Shown: positions 35,305 to 45,179, numbered from the stretch's first letter. The stretch: DNA of 64,000 nt from Parabacteroides sp. (GCA_017481945.1 JAFUOJ010000003.1:1-64000), one strand, 5' to 3'. The notes: generated from the letters alone by a model not told the origin. Numbers and translations are program-made.

Positions 35305-35411
35305 TGTGTTTATTTGTTATTAAGGTGATTCTTCATATTGTTTGCTAAGTTAGAATTAAATATTTAGGAATAAAATAGAGTTACTTATGGGTAAACAATG
35401 TAAATAATTTG

Positions 35412-35419
35412 TATGTTTG
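35412..35419 (+). promoter_or_regulatory. -7 box of the FMN-binding protein gene
   Basis: TATGTTTG matches TAnnTTTG, 18 bp before the ATG at 35438. Confidence 0.5.
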
Positions 35420-35437
35420 TTCATAAATTGAATAAAT

Positions 35438-35917
35438 ATGAAGACATTAGTACATACAGATAAGGAAAAAATTGAAGAGGTTATTCGTGCGTGCGATGTT
35501 TGTTATGTCGGTTTTGCTGATACAGATGGTACTCCTTATGTACTGCCTATGAATTTTGGTTATCAGGATGGAGTGGTTTATTTACATTCTGCTCAGACGG
35601 GACGTAGTATCTCAATGATTGAACGAAATCCACGAGTATGCATTACTTTTAATACTGATCGGAAATTAGTTGCTCAACATCCGGAGGTCGCTTGTAGTTT
35701 TAGTATGCGTTCAAAGAGTGTGGTATCATGGGGAAAAGTTCGTTTTGAAGAAGATTTTGATAAAAAGGTAGAGGCGTTGGATGTTATCATGAGCCATTAT
35801 TCAGATAGAAAATTCCGTTATGGTCATCCGGCGGTGAGAAATGTAAAAATATGGATTGTTGAATTGGAGGAGATGACTTGTAAGGAGTTTGGATTTTCTT
35901 ATAAAAATAAAGGTTAA
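35438..35917 (+). CDS. Pyridoxamine 5'-phosphate oxidase-like FMN-binding split-barrel protein
   Basis: A 159-residue cytoplasmic protein with the split beta-barrel pattern of the PNPOx-like/NimA-type group. Motifs are CYVGFADTDGTPYVLPMNFGYQDGVVYLHSA (the flavin-contact strands, about residues 27-57; motif pieces VGFADTDG and YVLPMNFGY) and SVVSWGKVRF. Such proteins bind FMN or haem and are often annotated as nitroimidazole-resistance-like or putative oxidoreductases. No substrate can be given. Monocistronic. Confidence 0.82.
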   Translation: MKTLVHTDKEKIEEVIRACDVCYVGFADTDGTPYVLPMNFGYQDGVVYLHSAQTGRSISMIERNPRVCITFNTDRKLVAQHPEVACSFSMRSKSVVSWGKVRFEEDFDKKVEALDVIMSHYSDRKFRYGHPAVRNVKIWIVELEEMTCKEFGFSYKNKG

Positions 35918-35967
35918 CTCTTAACTATTTCTTATTTTTGTTGCCTAATCACGATAGGGATTGAATA

Positions 35968-36906
35968 ATGGAGTTGCAAAAGCATAGCAAGAATTTAAAT
36001 GATACAGTGGATAGACTTTCGGATGAGGGTTCTTATAAACAACTGTTTCATGCTTATCGTGATGAGGAAGCTTTACCTTCAGGAAAGGTTTTGAAAGAGA
36101 TTGTCGATTTATGTCGGGTAATTCTTTTCCCCGGTTATTATGGAAATGCACGAGTCAGCAAACAAACAATCCGTTTTCATATAGGAGTAAATATCACAAC
36201 TTTGCATACATTGCTTTCTAAGCAAATATATGCAGGGCTTTGTTTTGCAGATACGGCTCATCGTGTTTGTTTGGAAGAGAAAATCTTTGCAGAGGCTGAA
36301 AGTTTATCAGAAGCTTTTATACAGACACTTCCGGAGATGCGTGATTTATTGGCAACGGACGCAGAAGCCGCTTTTAATGGAGATCCGGCTGCACAGAATA
36401 TCAATGAAGTCATTTTCTGTTATCCGGGGTTTCGGGCTATCTGTAGTTACCGCATTGCTCATCAGTTATACCGATTGGGAGTTCCTTTTATTCCTCGTAT
36501 GATCACTGAAATGGCTCATTCTGAAACTGGTATTGATATTCATCCAGGGGCACAGATTGGTTATTACTTTTCGATTGATCATGGGACCGGGACAGTCATT
36601 GGTGAGACAAGTGTGATCGGGAATCATGTGCGAATTTTCCAAGGAGTAAGTTTGGCAGGAGAAAAATTACCACCGGATGAGAATGGAAATGCTATACGAG
36701 GTGTACCACGCCATCCGGTATTGGGAGATCATGTGACAGTTTATTCCAATGCAACATTGTTAGGACGAATCCATGTTGGGGATGGGGCTACAATTTGTGG
36801 TAACGTTTGGATTACGGAGGATGTACCTGCAGGGGCAACTATTCAATTGACAATTGATAATGGACAATTGACGATTGAAGCAAAGCAAGAAGAAACAATA
36901 CAATAA
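35968..36906 (+). CDS. cysE: Serine O-acetyltransferase (EpsC/CysE type)
   Basis: A 312-residue enzyme of cysteine synthesis that acetylates L-serine. An N-terminal helical domain of about 170 residues precedes the left-handed beta-helix of hexapeptide repeats: IHPGAQIGYYFSIDHGTG, VIGETSVIGNHVRIFQGVSL, LGDHVTVYSNATLLGRI, GDGATICGNVWITEDVPAG. The His of DHGTG is the catalytic base. The last about 20 residues (QLTIDNGQLTIEAKQEET) are encoded by a dispersed-type repeat at 36844-36879, not a normal part of the family. A -7 box TATTTTTG lies at 35933-35940. Confidence 0.87.
   Translation: MELQKHSKNLNDTVDRLSDEGSYKQLFHAYRDEEALPSGKVLKEIVDLCRVILFPGYYGNARVSKQTIRFHIGVNITTLHTLLSKQIYAGLCFADTAHRVCLEEKIFAEAESLSEAFIQTLPEMRDLLATDAEAAFNGDPAAQNINEVIFCYPGFRAICSYRIAHQLYRLGVPFIPRMITEMAHSETGIDIHPGAQIGYYFSIDHGTGTVIGETSVIGNHVRIFQGVSLAGEKLPPDENGNAIRGVPRHPVLGDHVTVYSNATLLGRIHVGDGATICGNVWITEDVPAGATIQLTIDNGQLTIEAKQEETIQ
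36844..36879 (+). repeat. CAATTGAC-type dispersed repeat inside the cysE 3' end
   Basis: Three near-copies of CAATTGACAATTG / GGACAATTGACGATTG in tandem. This motif resembles AT-rich dispersed repeats seen between Bacteroidetes and cyanobacterial genes. Here it lies in frame and codes the C-terminal extension of the acetyltransferase. Confidence 0.5.
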
Positions 36907-36923
36907 ATTAATACTCAATTACA

Positions 36924-38450
36924 ATGAGCGAGACATTTGAAATGGTGGCCAAGACCCTGTATGGGTTAGAAGAAATTCTGGCCGGTGAGTTATTATCTTT
37001 GGGAGCCAACGATATACAAATTGGCCGCCGGATGGTTTCTTTTACAGGTGATAAGGAGGTGCTCTATCGGGCAAACTTCTGTTGCCGCACAGCATTGCGT
37101 ATCTTGAAACCAATTTATCATTTTAAGGCGAAAGATGCGGATACCGTGTATAAAGAGGTCAAAAAAGTGAAATGGGAAAACTACATGTCGTTGGATAAGA
37201 CTTTTGCCATCGACTCTGTGATTTATTCAGAAGATTTCAATCATTCTAAGTTCGTTGCTTACCGCACGAAAGACGCGATTGTGGATTATTTCATGGAAAA
37301 AGAACAAAAGCGTCCTTCTGTTCGTGTAAACAACCCGGATTTATATATTAATATCCATATTTCCCATAATGATTGTACGTTATCTATTGATAGTTCCGGA
37401 GAAAGTTTGCATAAACGTGGGTATCGCGTAGATCAGACAGAAGCTCCGTTGAATGAGGTATTGGCTGCCGGTATGATTATGAAAACCGGTTGGAAAGGAG
37501 AATCCAATTTCGTGGATCCGATGTGTGGGTCAGGTACTTTATTGATTGAAGCTGCCATGATTGCATTAAATATTGCACCGGGTATTCATCGTAGAGAGTT
37601 TGGTTTTGAGAAGTGGATTGATTTTGACCAAGAGCTATTTGACCGTATTTATAATGATGAGAGCCAGGAACGGGAGTTCACATTCAAATGCTATGGCTCG
37701 GATATTAGTCCGGCTGCTATTGAGATTGCGGAAAAGAATATCCGTAGTGCCGGTTTAATGAAATATATTGATCTAAAAGTTCAACCTTTCCAACAATGTA
37801 CAGAGGCTCCAAAACCCGGTATTATGGTAACCAATCCACCGTATGGAGAACGTATTTCCAGTCGAGATCTGTTAGGACTTTATAGTATGATTGGTGAACG
37901 AGTGAAACATGTCTTTACGGATTATAAGGTTTGGATTTTAAGCTATAAGGATGAATGTTTTGATAAAATCGGTTTACGTCCGAGTGAGAAAGTCAAATTG
38001 ATGAACGGTTCTTTGGAATGCGAGTATCGTTGTTATGATATTTTTGAAGGGAAAAATAAAGATTATAAGAAGAGTTTGAACGAAGAGAATGGTGAAAAAC
38101 GTTCTTCTAATTCAAATGAAAAAACATCTGCTACTCGCAAAGAGGGGCGCACTTCTCAACCGAATTTTAAAACCGCTCGTGTGGATCGTCCGGAACGTCG
38201 TTTTGCTGCTGCACATGCAGAGGATGAAAGCGAACGTGCTCTTTATATGCCGGGTAAACGCTATTTTGGGGAAGAACGTGGCGATGGTCGTTCCTCTCGT
38301 AAGGAATACAGCAAACATCCTGCTAAGAAGCATTTTAAAGACGATGAGGATTTCGGTGGGAAGAAAAAATTTAATGATCGGAAATCTGGTGGAGATCGTT
38401 CATTTAAGAAACCATTTAAAAAGAAAGGAAGAAATGATTTTAAAGATTAA
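36924..38450 (+). CDS. THUMP-domain 23S rRNA (guanine-N2) methyltransferase, RlmL/RlmK N-half type
   Basis: A 508-residue RNA methyltransferase. The N-terminal THUMP RNA-binding domain (about residues 1-165) starts FEMVAKTLYGLEEILAGEL. The Rossmann-type methyltransferase has FVDPMCGSGTLLIEAAMIAL (SAM site; DPMCGSGTL), the GSDISPAAIEIAEKN motif and the catalytic NPPYGER. From about residue 385 the protein turns into a long basic, Ser/Lys/Arg/Glu-rich tail that is absent from the core enzyme and probably binds RNA. The 3' end overlaps the dipeptidyl peptidase start by 17 bp. Confidence 0.88.
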   Translation: MSETFEMVAKTLYGLEEILAGELLSLGANDIQIGRRMVSFTGDKEVLYRANFCCRTALRILKPIYHFKAKDADTVYKEVKKVKWENYMSLDKTFAIDSVIYSEDFNHSKFVAYRTKDAIVDYFMEKEQKRPSVRVNNPDLYINIHISHNDCTLSIDSSGESLHKRGYRVDQTEAPLNEVLAAGMIMKTGWKGESNFVDPMCGSGTLLIEAAMIALNIAPGIHRREFGFEKWIDFDQELFDRIYNDESQEREFTFKCYGSDISPAAIEIAEKNIRSAGLMKYIDLKVQPFQQCTEAPKPGIMVTNPPYGERISSRDLLGLYSMIGERVKHVFTDYKVWILSYKDECFDKIGLRPSEKVKLMNGSLECEYRCYDIFEGKNKDYKKSLNEENGEKRSSNSNEKTSATRKEGRTSQPNFKTARVDRPERRFAAAHAEDESERALYMPGKRYFGEERGDGRSSRKEYSKHPAKKHFKDDEDFGGKKKFNDRKSGGDRSFKKPFKKKGRNDFKD

Positions 38451-40644
38451 ATGGGTCAGTCTGTTTTGTGTCGTGGCATGGACGCTTTTAAATCCGTTGA
38501 CTATCATGGGACAAGATAAACAGTTTACTTTGCATGACTTAATTCCGGGTGGAAAAACACAACGCTATTTTGTCCCACAGAATCTGAGACAATTACAGTG
38601 GTGTGGCGATACATATTTGTATGTGAAAGGGGATAGTCTGTTAGGAAATGAATTGGCTAAGCCGGCGCAGTTACTTTTCACTCGTCAGCAATTGAATGAG
38701 GCACTGACAAAAGTTGGTCAACCGACAGTCGGAACTATGCCGTTCTTTCTGGCTCCTTATAAAGAGCAACCGGTTCTCGCTTTTGTAGCGAAACAACATC
38801 GCTATCATTACAATTATGTAACGAATCAGATAGTTGCAGTATATAATTTGAAGAACTCTTGGGAGAATCAAGACTTCTGCCCCGCAAATGGCTATTTGGC
38901 CTTTACGGAAGGTGATAATTTACAGATTCTTTCTCCGGAGAATCAGGTAAGTAGTGTAACAAATGAGACTGAGAAAGGAATTGTTTGCGGTAAGTCTGTT
39001 CATCAAAATGAATTTGGCATTCACAAAGGAACTTTCTGGTCTCCGAATGGTGCTGCCTTGGCTTTTTATCGGATGGACGAGCGAATGGTGACCGATTATC
39101 CGATTGTCAATATTACAACGCGTTGTGCAACTGCAGAGCCTTTTAAATATCCGATGGCAGGAATGAAAAGCCATGAAGTAACAGTGGGTGTATATCATTT
39201 AGCTACCGGAAAGACTGTTTGGTTGAAAACGGGACTCCCTAAAGAGAAATATTTGACGAATATTGCTTGGAGTCCGGATGAAAAGAGTATTTATATTGCA
39301 GAATTGAATCGTGAACAGAATGAAATGCACTTGGTCCGTTATTCTGCTTTGACAGGAGAAAAAGAGGCTGATTTGTTCACTGAGAAAGATGAACATTATG
39401 TCGAGCCACAGAATCCGGTACTATTCTTACCACAGAATCCGGAACAATTTATTTGGCAGAGCCGTCGGGATGGTTACAATCATCTTTATCTCTATAATAC
39501 AAAAGGAGAACTGTTGAAGCAATTGACAGCCGGGAAGTGGGAAGTTCTGCACGTTTTGGGATTTGACGCTAAGGGAAAGACACTGTTTTTCTCTTCAACT
39601 CAGCCATTGCCAAATCATCCGTTGGATTATGGAGACGCACTTTCTGTAAATACTTGGAAGTTGGATTTGAAGAAGGGGAATTGTACAAATGTGACTACTA
39701 ACGAAGGTACACAAGGAGTACATACTACCCAATTGAGCGGAACAGGAAAATATCTCATTGATAACTATTCTGCTCCCGATGTTCCTCGAATCCTTTCTAT
39801 TTTGGATACCCAGAAGGGAAAGACTATGCAAACTTTATTGACAGCAAAGAATCCCTACGAAGGCTATGCCATGCCGGAGATTATTACCGGAAAAATAAAA
39901 GCAGCAGACGGTGTTACGGATTTGAATTATCGTTTGGTGAAACCGGTTGGGTTGGATGAATCCAAGAAATATCCGACAATCGTGTATGTGTATGGAGGTC
40001 CTCACGCACAGTTGGTAACGGGCGACTGGAACAACGGAGTGAGAGGCTGGGATATTTATATGGCACAACGTGGTTATGTACTCTTTACGGTTGATAGTCG
40101 AGGTTCAGCCAATCGTGGACAAGCTTTTGAAAATGTGATTCATCGTAACTTGGGTGTAAATGAAATGGCAGACCAGGTGAAAGGGGTGGAGTTTTTGAAA
40201 TCATTGCCTTATGTCGATGAAAATCGTATCGGTGTGCATGGTTGGAGTTATGGTGGTTTCATGACGACTAATTTGATCTGCTCTTATCCGGAAATCTTTA
40301 AGGTCGGTGTTGCTGGTGGACCGGTGATTGATTGGAGCAATTATGAAATCATGTATGGTGAACGCTATATGGATCGTCCGCAAGAAAATCCGGAAGGTTA
40401 TAAGAACGCCAACTTGAAATTGAAAGCGAAGAATTTAAAAGGCCATTTGTTACTGATTCACGGAGATATAGATCCTGTGGTTGTTTGGCAGCATAGTTTA
40501 GGATTTGTAAAAGCCTGTGTAGACGCTGATACCTATCCGGACTACTTCGTTTATCCTCGTCACAGACACAATGTAATTGGCAAAGACCGTCCGCATTTGT
40601 ACGAGAAGATCACGAGATACTTTGATGATTATTTGAAAAATTAG
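38434..40644 (+). CDS. S9B dipeptidyl peptidase IV-family serine peptidase
   Basis: The ATG at 38434 gives 736 residues with a signal peptide (ILKIKWVSLFCVVAWTLLNPLTIMG). A frame opening at 38089 would read the methyltransferase tail in another phase. Residues 40-480 form the DPPIV beta-propeller; the Glu pair that binds the substrate amino end is not clear to me. The C-terminal alpha/beta hydrolase has the nucleophile elbow VHGWSYGGF (Ser at about residue 610), Asp in HGDIDPVV and His in RHRHN. It removes dipeptides, usually after Pro or Ala, in the periplasm. It overlaps the upstream gene by 17 bp and precedes purD by 14 bp. Confidence 0.92.
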   Translation: MILKIKWVSLFCVVAWTLLNPLTIMGQDKQFTLHDLIPGGKTQRYFVPQNLRQLQWCGDTYLYVKGDSLLGNELAKPAQLLFTRQQLNEALTKVGQPTVGTMPFFLAPYKEQPVLAFVAKQHRYHYNYVTNQIVAVYNLKNSWENQDFCPANGYLAFTEGDNLQILSPENQVSSVTNETEKGIVCGKSVHQNEFGIHKGTFWSPNGAALAFYRMDERMVTDYPIVNITTRCATAEPFKYPMAGMKSHEVTVGVYHLATGKTVWLKTGLPKEKYLTNIAWSPDEKSIYIAELNREQNEMHLVRYSALTGEKEADLFTEKDEHYVEPQNPVLFLPQNPEQFIWQSRRDGYNHLYLYNTKGELLKQLTAGKWEVLHVLGFDAKGKTLFFSSTQPLPNHPLDYGDALSVNTWKLDLKKGNCTNVTTNEGTQGVHTTQLSGTGKYLIDNYSAPDVPRILSILDTQKGKTMQTLLTAKNPYEGYAMPEIITGKIKAADGVTDLNYRLVKPVGLDESKKYPTIVYVYGGPHAQLVTGDWNNGVRGWDIYMAQRGYVLFTVDSRGSANRGQAFENVIHRNLGVNEMADQVKGVEFLKSLPYVDENRIGVHGWSYGGFMTTNLICSYPEIFKVGVAGGPVIDWSNYEIMYGERYMDRPQENPEGYKNANLKLKAKNLKGHLLLIHGDIDPVVVWQHSLGFVKACVDADTYPDYFVYPRHRHNVIGKDRPHLYEKITRYFDDYLKN

Positions 40645-40658
40645 ACAATTAAAAAGAT

Positions 40659-41930
40659 ATGAACATATTATTGCTTGGCTCAGGCGGGCGTGAACATGCT
40701 ATTGCGTGGAAGATCGCTCAAAGTCCCAAAGTGGACAAACTATTTATTGCTCCCGGTAATGCCGGAACTGCATTGGTCGGAACAAATGTAAATATCAAGG
40801 CAGATGATTTTGCAGCTCTTAAAGAGTTCGCTTTGGCAAATGCAATTCACATGGTGGTTGTAGGTCCGGAGGATCCTTTAGTAAAGGGTGTTTATGATTT
40901 CTTTAAGAAAGACACAGCTCTGTCTGCGATTCCGGTGATTGGTCCTTCTAAAGAGGGTGCACAGTTGGAGGGAAGTAAAGACTTCGCAAAAGCCTTCATG
41001 GTTCGTCATAATATCCCGACAGCTCGTTATAAAAGTATCTCTGCTGAAAATTTGGAAGAGGGATATGCTTTCTTGGAAGCTTTGGAAGCCCCGTATGTGT
41101 TGAAAGCGGATGGTTTGGCTGCTGGCAAGGGCGTGTTAATTCTGGATACTTTGGAAGAGGCAAAGAAAGAATTGGGCGATATGTTGGGCGGTATGTTTGG
41201 TGACGCCAGCAAAACCGTTGTAATCGAAGAATTCTTGGATGGAATCGAATGTTCTGTATTTGTGATGACAGATGGTAAAGACTATAAAGTGCTTCCGGTT
41301 GCCAAAGATTATAAACGCATTGGCGAAGGCAACACCGGTCTGAATACCGGCGGTATGGGAGCCGTTTCACCCGTTCCATTTGCGGATGAAGTCTTTATGC
41401 AGAAGGTAGATGAAAGAATCATCCGTCCGACAATTGAAGGATTAAAGGCTGAAAACATCGATTACAAAGGATTCATCTTCTTAGGTTTGATTAACGTAAA
41501 GAATGAACCGATGGTGATTGAATACAACTGTCGCATGGGAGATCCGGAGACAGAGGTTGTTATGCTTCGTATTCAGAGTGATTTGGTGGACCTGTTGGAG
41601 GGTGTTGCCGAAGGAAACTTAGGCAGTCGCGTCTTAGAACAGGATCCGCGAGCAGCTGTAACAGTGATGTTGGTCAGCGGTGGCTATCCGGAAGCTTATG
41701 AAAAGGGAAAAGTCATCAACGGATTAGATCAAGTTTCATCGGAAAACATTGTCTTCCACGCGGGTACTCGAGTAGCAGCCGGACAAATCTTAACCAATGG
41801 CGGACGTGTCATTGCGGTTAGCTCTTACGGTGCGAACAAAGAAGAAGCCCTTGCAAAATCTTTTGAAGGTGCGAAAGTGATTGATTTTGAAAAGAAATAT
41901 TTCCGTAGTGATATAGGTTTTGACCTATAA
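40659..41930 (+). CDS. purD: Phosphoribosylamine-glycine ligase
   Basis: A full-length 423-residue GAR synthetase of purine synthesis. The N-terminal motif [14 protein letters not shown] is at residues 4-17. The ATP-grasp core has [13 protein letters not shown] (about residues 147-159) and the conserved [12 protein letters not shown], and the metal site is in [11 protein letters not shown]. It ligates glycine to phosphoribosylamine using ATP. It follows dipeptidyl peptidase IV after 14 bp and may be co-transcribed with it and the downstream membrane gene. Confidence 0.97.
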   Translation: MNILLLGSGGREHAIAWKIAQSPKVDKLFIAPGNAGTALVGTNVNIKADDFAALKEFALANAIHMVVVGPEDPLVKGVYDFFKKDTALSAIPVIGPSKEGAQLEGSKDFAKAFMVRHNIPTARYKSISAENLEEGYAFLEALEAPYVLKADGLAAGKGVLILDTLEEAKKELGDMLGGMFGDASKTVVIEEFLDGIECSVFVMTDGKDYKVLPVAKDYKRIGEGNTGLNTGGMGAVSPVPFADEVFMQKVDERIIRPTIEGLKAENIDYKGFIFLGLINVKNEPMVIEYNCRMGDPETEVVMLRIQSDLVDLLEGVAEGNLGSRVLEQDPRAAVTVMLVSGGYPEAYEKGKVINGLDQVSSENIVFHAGTRVAAGQILTNGGRVIAVSSYGANKEEALAKSFEGAKVIDFEKKYFRSDIGFDL

Positions 41931-41971
41931 TTGTTGAGGGGTGGCTTGTCCACCCCTTCAACTTCCTTTCT

Positions 41972-42982
41972 ATGCGACTGACATCAAATAAATACGACCG
42001 CCGATTTGACTTCTCCACACCCGCGATTGTTTTCAACATTTTGTTGGTGTGTTTCGCCTGTTGGGTGCTGAGTTTCTTCAATTCCGTAGGGTATCCTATC
42101 TATGGAGAGGTCTCAGATACTCCGCTGTGGAATAGCATTTGCCAGGCATTACCGGGAAAAGAGGTCACCTACATTTCCGGACTGATTTTGATGATAGGAG
42201 GGGCTTTCCTGCTTCATCGCGCCAATTACATCTTGGTGTTGATACGCGAAAAGACGCTGCTTCCTTTCCTTTTCTATATCCTGTTCATCAGTACCAATCC
42301 GGACTTCTTTCCGCTGAAATCCACCTCTGTCGGTGTCTTTTGTTTGATTTTAGCCATGTATCAGCTCTTTATCTCTTATCATGATACGGAGGCAAAGGAG
42401 GAGGCCTACAATGCAGCCCTGCTGATTGGTATCGGCAGTCTCTTATGGGTCCATCTGTTGTGGTTTCTTCCGCTGTTTTGGATTGGAATGTATAATTTTC
42501 GGACGCTGACGCTTCGTACCTTCCTTGCTTCCCTTTTGGGGGTGGCCACTGTCTATTGGTTTCTACTCGGTTGGTGTGTCCTGCAACGGGATTTTACTCC
42601 TTTCACTGTCCCTTTCTCCATGCTCTTCAAAATCCGTTTCTTGGCGACTGAAGCGCCTGCTTTCCTGAACTGGGTAACGATTCTGGTGATTGCTTTATTG
42701 ACGGTCATAGCCTCTGTAAACATCCTTTCGCACAAAGTAGAGGATTCCTTGCGTTCCCGTCAGTATCTTTCTTTTCTCATACTGATGTCTGCCTGGGCTT
42801 TTGCCCTCTATTTCCTGTATGAACAGGTATCAGAGGAGTTTCTGGAGACTGCTTGCGTCCCCACATCCATTTTGATTGCCCATTTCTTTACGGTGACGAA
42901 GGGGCGGATGGTCCCTTGGCTGTTCGGGGCTTCAGTAGTTATTTTGGTGGCAGCTTCATTCATTCGTTTATGGAATTTCTGA
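41972..42982 (+). CDS. Polytopic membrane protein, DUF6427-like
   Basis: A 336-residue protein with about ten predicted transmembrane helices and few soluble loops. It starts with an Arg/Lys-rich cytoplasmic head (RLTSNKYDRRFDFS). Family motifs are weak: the segment SVGYPIYGEVSDTPLW and the helix pair LILMIGGAFLLHRAN / EKTLLPFLFYILF. The layout resembles the DUF6427 group of Bacteroidetes, but I do not recognise a signature with certainty. Its 3' end overlaps the DedA gene by 13 bp, so the two are co-expressed. Function unknown. Confidence 0.7.
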   Translation: MRLTSNKYDRRFDFSTPAIVFNILLVCFACWVLSFFNSVGYPIYGEVSDTPLWNSICQALPGKEVTYISGLILMIGGAFLLHRANYILVLIREKTLLPFLFYILFISTNPDFFPLKSTSVGVFCLILAMYQLFISYHDTEAKEEAYNAALLIGIGSLLWVHLLWFLPLFWIGMYNFRTLTLRTFLASLLGVATVYWFLLGWCVLQRDFTPFTVPFSMLFKIRFLATEAPAFLNWVTILVIALLTVIASVNILSHKVEDSLRSRQYLSFLILMSAWAFALYFLYEQVSEEFLETACVPTSILIAHFFTVTKGRMVPWLFGASVVILVAASFIRLWNF

Positions 42983-43419
42983 TTGCATACGGATATATTG
43001 GCGTTTTCATTGCCTCGTTCTTGGCGGCAACCGTTCTGCCGTTTAGCAGCGAAGTGGTCTTGACGGGCGTACTGCTCACAGGTGCTGCCTATTGGCCCTG
43101 CATGATTGCAGCCACGTTAGGGAATTTTTTGGGAGGCATGAGCTGTTATTGGCTCGGTATGTTGGGCAAGATCGAATGGATTGAGAAGTATTTGAAGCTG
43201 GACCCTGTCAAACTGCAAAAAGTGCAGGATTGGATTGCCGGAAAGGGTTCTTGGATTGCCTTTTTTGTCTTCCTTCCCGGCATTGGCGATTTCATCGCGG
43301 TTGCACTCGGTTATTTAAGAGGCAACGTATGGATTGTCGCCATCTCCATGTTCCTTGGCAAAGCCATCCGCTACTGGGTTTGGATGGAATTGGTCTATAA
43401 GGTCCAGGGACTTCTATAG
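42970..43419 (+). CDS. DedA/YqaA-family small membrane protein
   Basis: The ATG at 42970 gives 149 residues and a clean DedA-like start, MEFLIAYGYIGVFIASF. Longer readings from 42853 are out of phase with the preceding gene. Family features are FLAATVLPFSSEVVLTG, the amphipathic LGNFLGGMSCYWLG and FVFLPGIGDFIAVALGYLRG. The charged RG after the hairpin is typical. YqaA/DedA proteins are inner-membrane, and many are thought to move phospholipid or polyprenyl-phosphate carriers. It shares 13 bp with the preceding gene. Confidence 0.83.
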   Translation: MEFLIAYGYIGVFIASFLAATVLPFSSEVVLTGVLLTGAAYWPCMIAATLGNFLGGMSCYWLGMLGKIEWIEKYLKLDPVKLQKVQDWIAGKGSWIAFFVFLPGIGDFIAVALGYLRGNVWIVAISMFLGKAIRYWVWMELVYKVQGLL

Positions 43420-43445
43420 AAAAGATACCTTTTTCTCTTTTACTT

Positions 43446-44641
43446 CTAATTTAATTTCAGATTGATTTTCGTATATAAATTTCCTTCACGCATATAGAGC
43501 GTTCGGATCTGTCCCTTCCCCTGCCGCTCATTATAGTATAGCAGAACCCTGTTCTTATCCTCTGTTTCCTCAATTATAATCTGATTCTGCGCTTCGCTGT
43601 CCAAAAGAATCTCTCCATCTTTACTTGGCAGCGTCAGTTCGAATGTATCCCAAATATACATTTCAATTGTTTCGCTTTCATTCGCCGGTAGCTCGCTTGC
43701 TTGAGGGTAGATCGGAAACTATTCTTTCTTCTCTTTTTTCAGATTCAGGCGACGGAGTTCCATCTGTTTGTCCCTCTCCATCTCTATTTTCAGTATTTTC
43801 CCCGAGATGTAAGCTCTCTCTTCCTTGGTTTTCACCGTTTTCAGCATTTTCTTTAACGCCGCTATCTGTACCCCCCTGTTTATCGCTTCCATCAAGGCTT
43901 CCTTTCCTTCTCTGCTCATAATATTCAGTTATTTTTCTAATTAATTCTTCTTTGTTTTTAACTCTTGGATCGTTATTGACAGTGATAAAGATTTCGTTCA
44001 TTACCTCGTCGATAGACTCATCCTTTGTTTGATCAATTTTTTCTTTACATTGATTGAACAAATCTAATTCATTTTTGCTATCATCTTCAACGATTTTGTT
44101 TAAATCATCTATTCCTAATTGTTTTTTAAGATCTGACAATATTTCACTTTCTATTTCGGCAAGAGCTTTTTTCTGTTCCTCGTTGATGAATTTTCGGTGC
44201 AAACTTTACGACTGCCCCTATGTTTTCTCCCTCCTTTTGTATTTCGGACGCTACATAGATTTGATAATAGAATGAACCCAGTTGCATAGCTGATTTTCCG
44301 GAAGGGAATTTGAGGATTTGATCCTCGTCAAAGATTTGATAACGATTTCCCGGCAGAACCGCTAATTTTCTCATTCTCTCTTTGTTCAACTTCGGATCTA
44401 CAACCTTCCCTAAGCCTTTGGAGCTTCCTAATTCCACTAAACTAAAGGAAATACCTTGGAAGTTGTTTTCTTCCGTAATAAAAATATCCGATTCCCCTAA
44501 AAGCGTTCTCCCATGCTCTGCATTCAACATGTTCAAGGTGTTCACACTGTCAAATTCATTTACCGAATCGTCATCTGAACAAGACATACACAAACAAAGG
44601 TTTGCCATTAGCAACACTTGAAAAAATAGACTCTTTTTCAT
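43446..44641 (-). pseudogene. Disrupted DUF5036-like lipoprotein gene
   Basis: Minus-strand frames join into one protein only with frame changes. From ATG 44641 a lipoprotein leader (KKSLFFQVLLMANLCLCMSC) and a DUF5036-like block (RMRKLAVLPGNRYQIFDEDQI, GENIGAVVKFAPK) run to about 44191. A T4 run at 44191-44194 (minus A4) then shifts to a frame continuing FINEEQKKALAEIESEIL down to about 43920. A third frame carries MSREGKEALMEAINRG (43919-43719, ending in TAG) and then, from 43716, ASELPANESETIEMYIWDTF to a stop at 43446. One early and one late frameshift are implied, so the gene is probably broken. Alternatively it is two overlapping small genes. Confidence 0.45.
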
Positions 44642-44747
44642 ATACACTTACTTTTTATAATTAATAAATAGGTAAAAAAGGTTCACAAATATAGAAATAT
44701 ATTTGCGAACCGGTTCACAAATGCGGAAAGCTAATCCATTTTCTCTT

Positions 44748-45179
44748 TTATTTCTGTTTCCAACGCCAATGAGTTGGCGGCAGCCCGTTGCGTTCGACAA
44801 AGGAACGACTAAAGCTTTTGATACTCCGGTAGCCCATCTTCTGCGCAACTTTCTCGATTTTCCAATCCGTATGAAGCAAAACATCGTAGACGCAAAGCCA
44901 AATATAGTCGTCAATCCACGTTTCCGCCCGTATGCCGGTCAATACTTTTATACATCCGGTCAGCTCTGCCGTTGTGACTCCCAACAGTTTGGCATAGAAA
45001 CCTACGCCATGCTGCATATGTTGACGAATCAAGTCCGCGAAATAGTCCAAAAACTCGTTTCCCGTCTTCTTATGATGAATGACTCCATTCTGTGCTCCTG
45101 CCCAAAGCTCCGCTTCTGTTGCCTCCCTTCCTAAGTAAGAGATAAAAATATCTTTTGGTAAAATCTTCTTGTATGCCAT
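44748..45179 (-). CDS. AraC-type helix-turn-helix protein
   Basis: A 143-residue protein ending in the second half of an AraC DNA-binding domain. The pattern KIEKVAQKMGYRSIKSFSRSFVERNGLPPTHWRW (about residues 106-139) carries the second helix-turn-helix and the usual Ser/Phe/Arg run. There is no N-terminal ligand domain of normal AraC length, so it is a short stand-alone regulator. It is on the same strand as the disrupted lipoprotein and may control it. An array of palindromes lies directly upstream. Confidence 0.8.
   Translation of the reverse strand: MAYKKILPKDIFISYLGREATEAELWAGAQNGVIHHKKTGNEFLDYFADLIRQHMQHGVGFYAKLLGVTTAELTGCIKVLTGIRAETWIDDYIWLCVYDVLLHTDWKIEKVAQKMGYRSIKSFSRSFVERNGLPPTHWRWKQK

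Noticed and set aside
38089-38433. N-terminal extension of dipeptidyl peptidase IV
   Set aside because: It reads the methyltransferase tail in another phase and has a signal peptide only after the ATG at 38434.
44703-45134. Plus-strand frame opposite the AraC-type gene
   Set aside because: The minus frame has a clear helix-turn-helix pattern; the plus frame has none.
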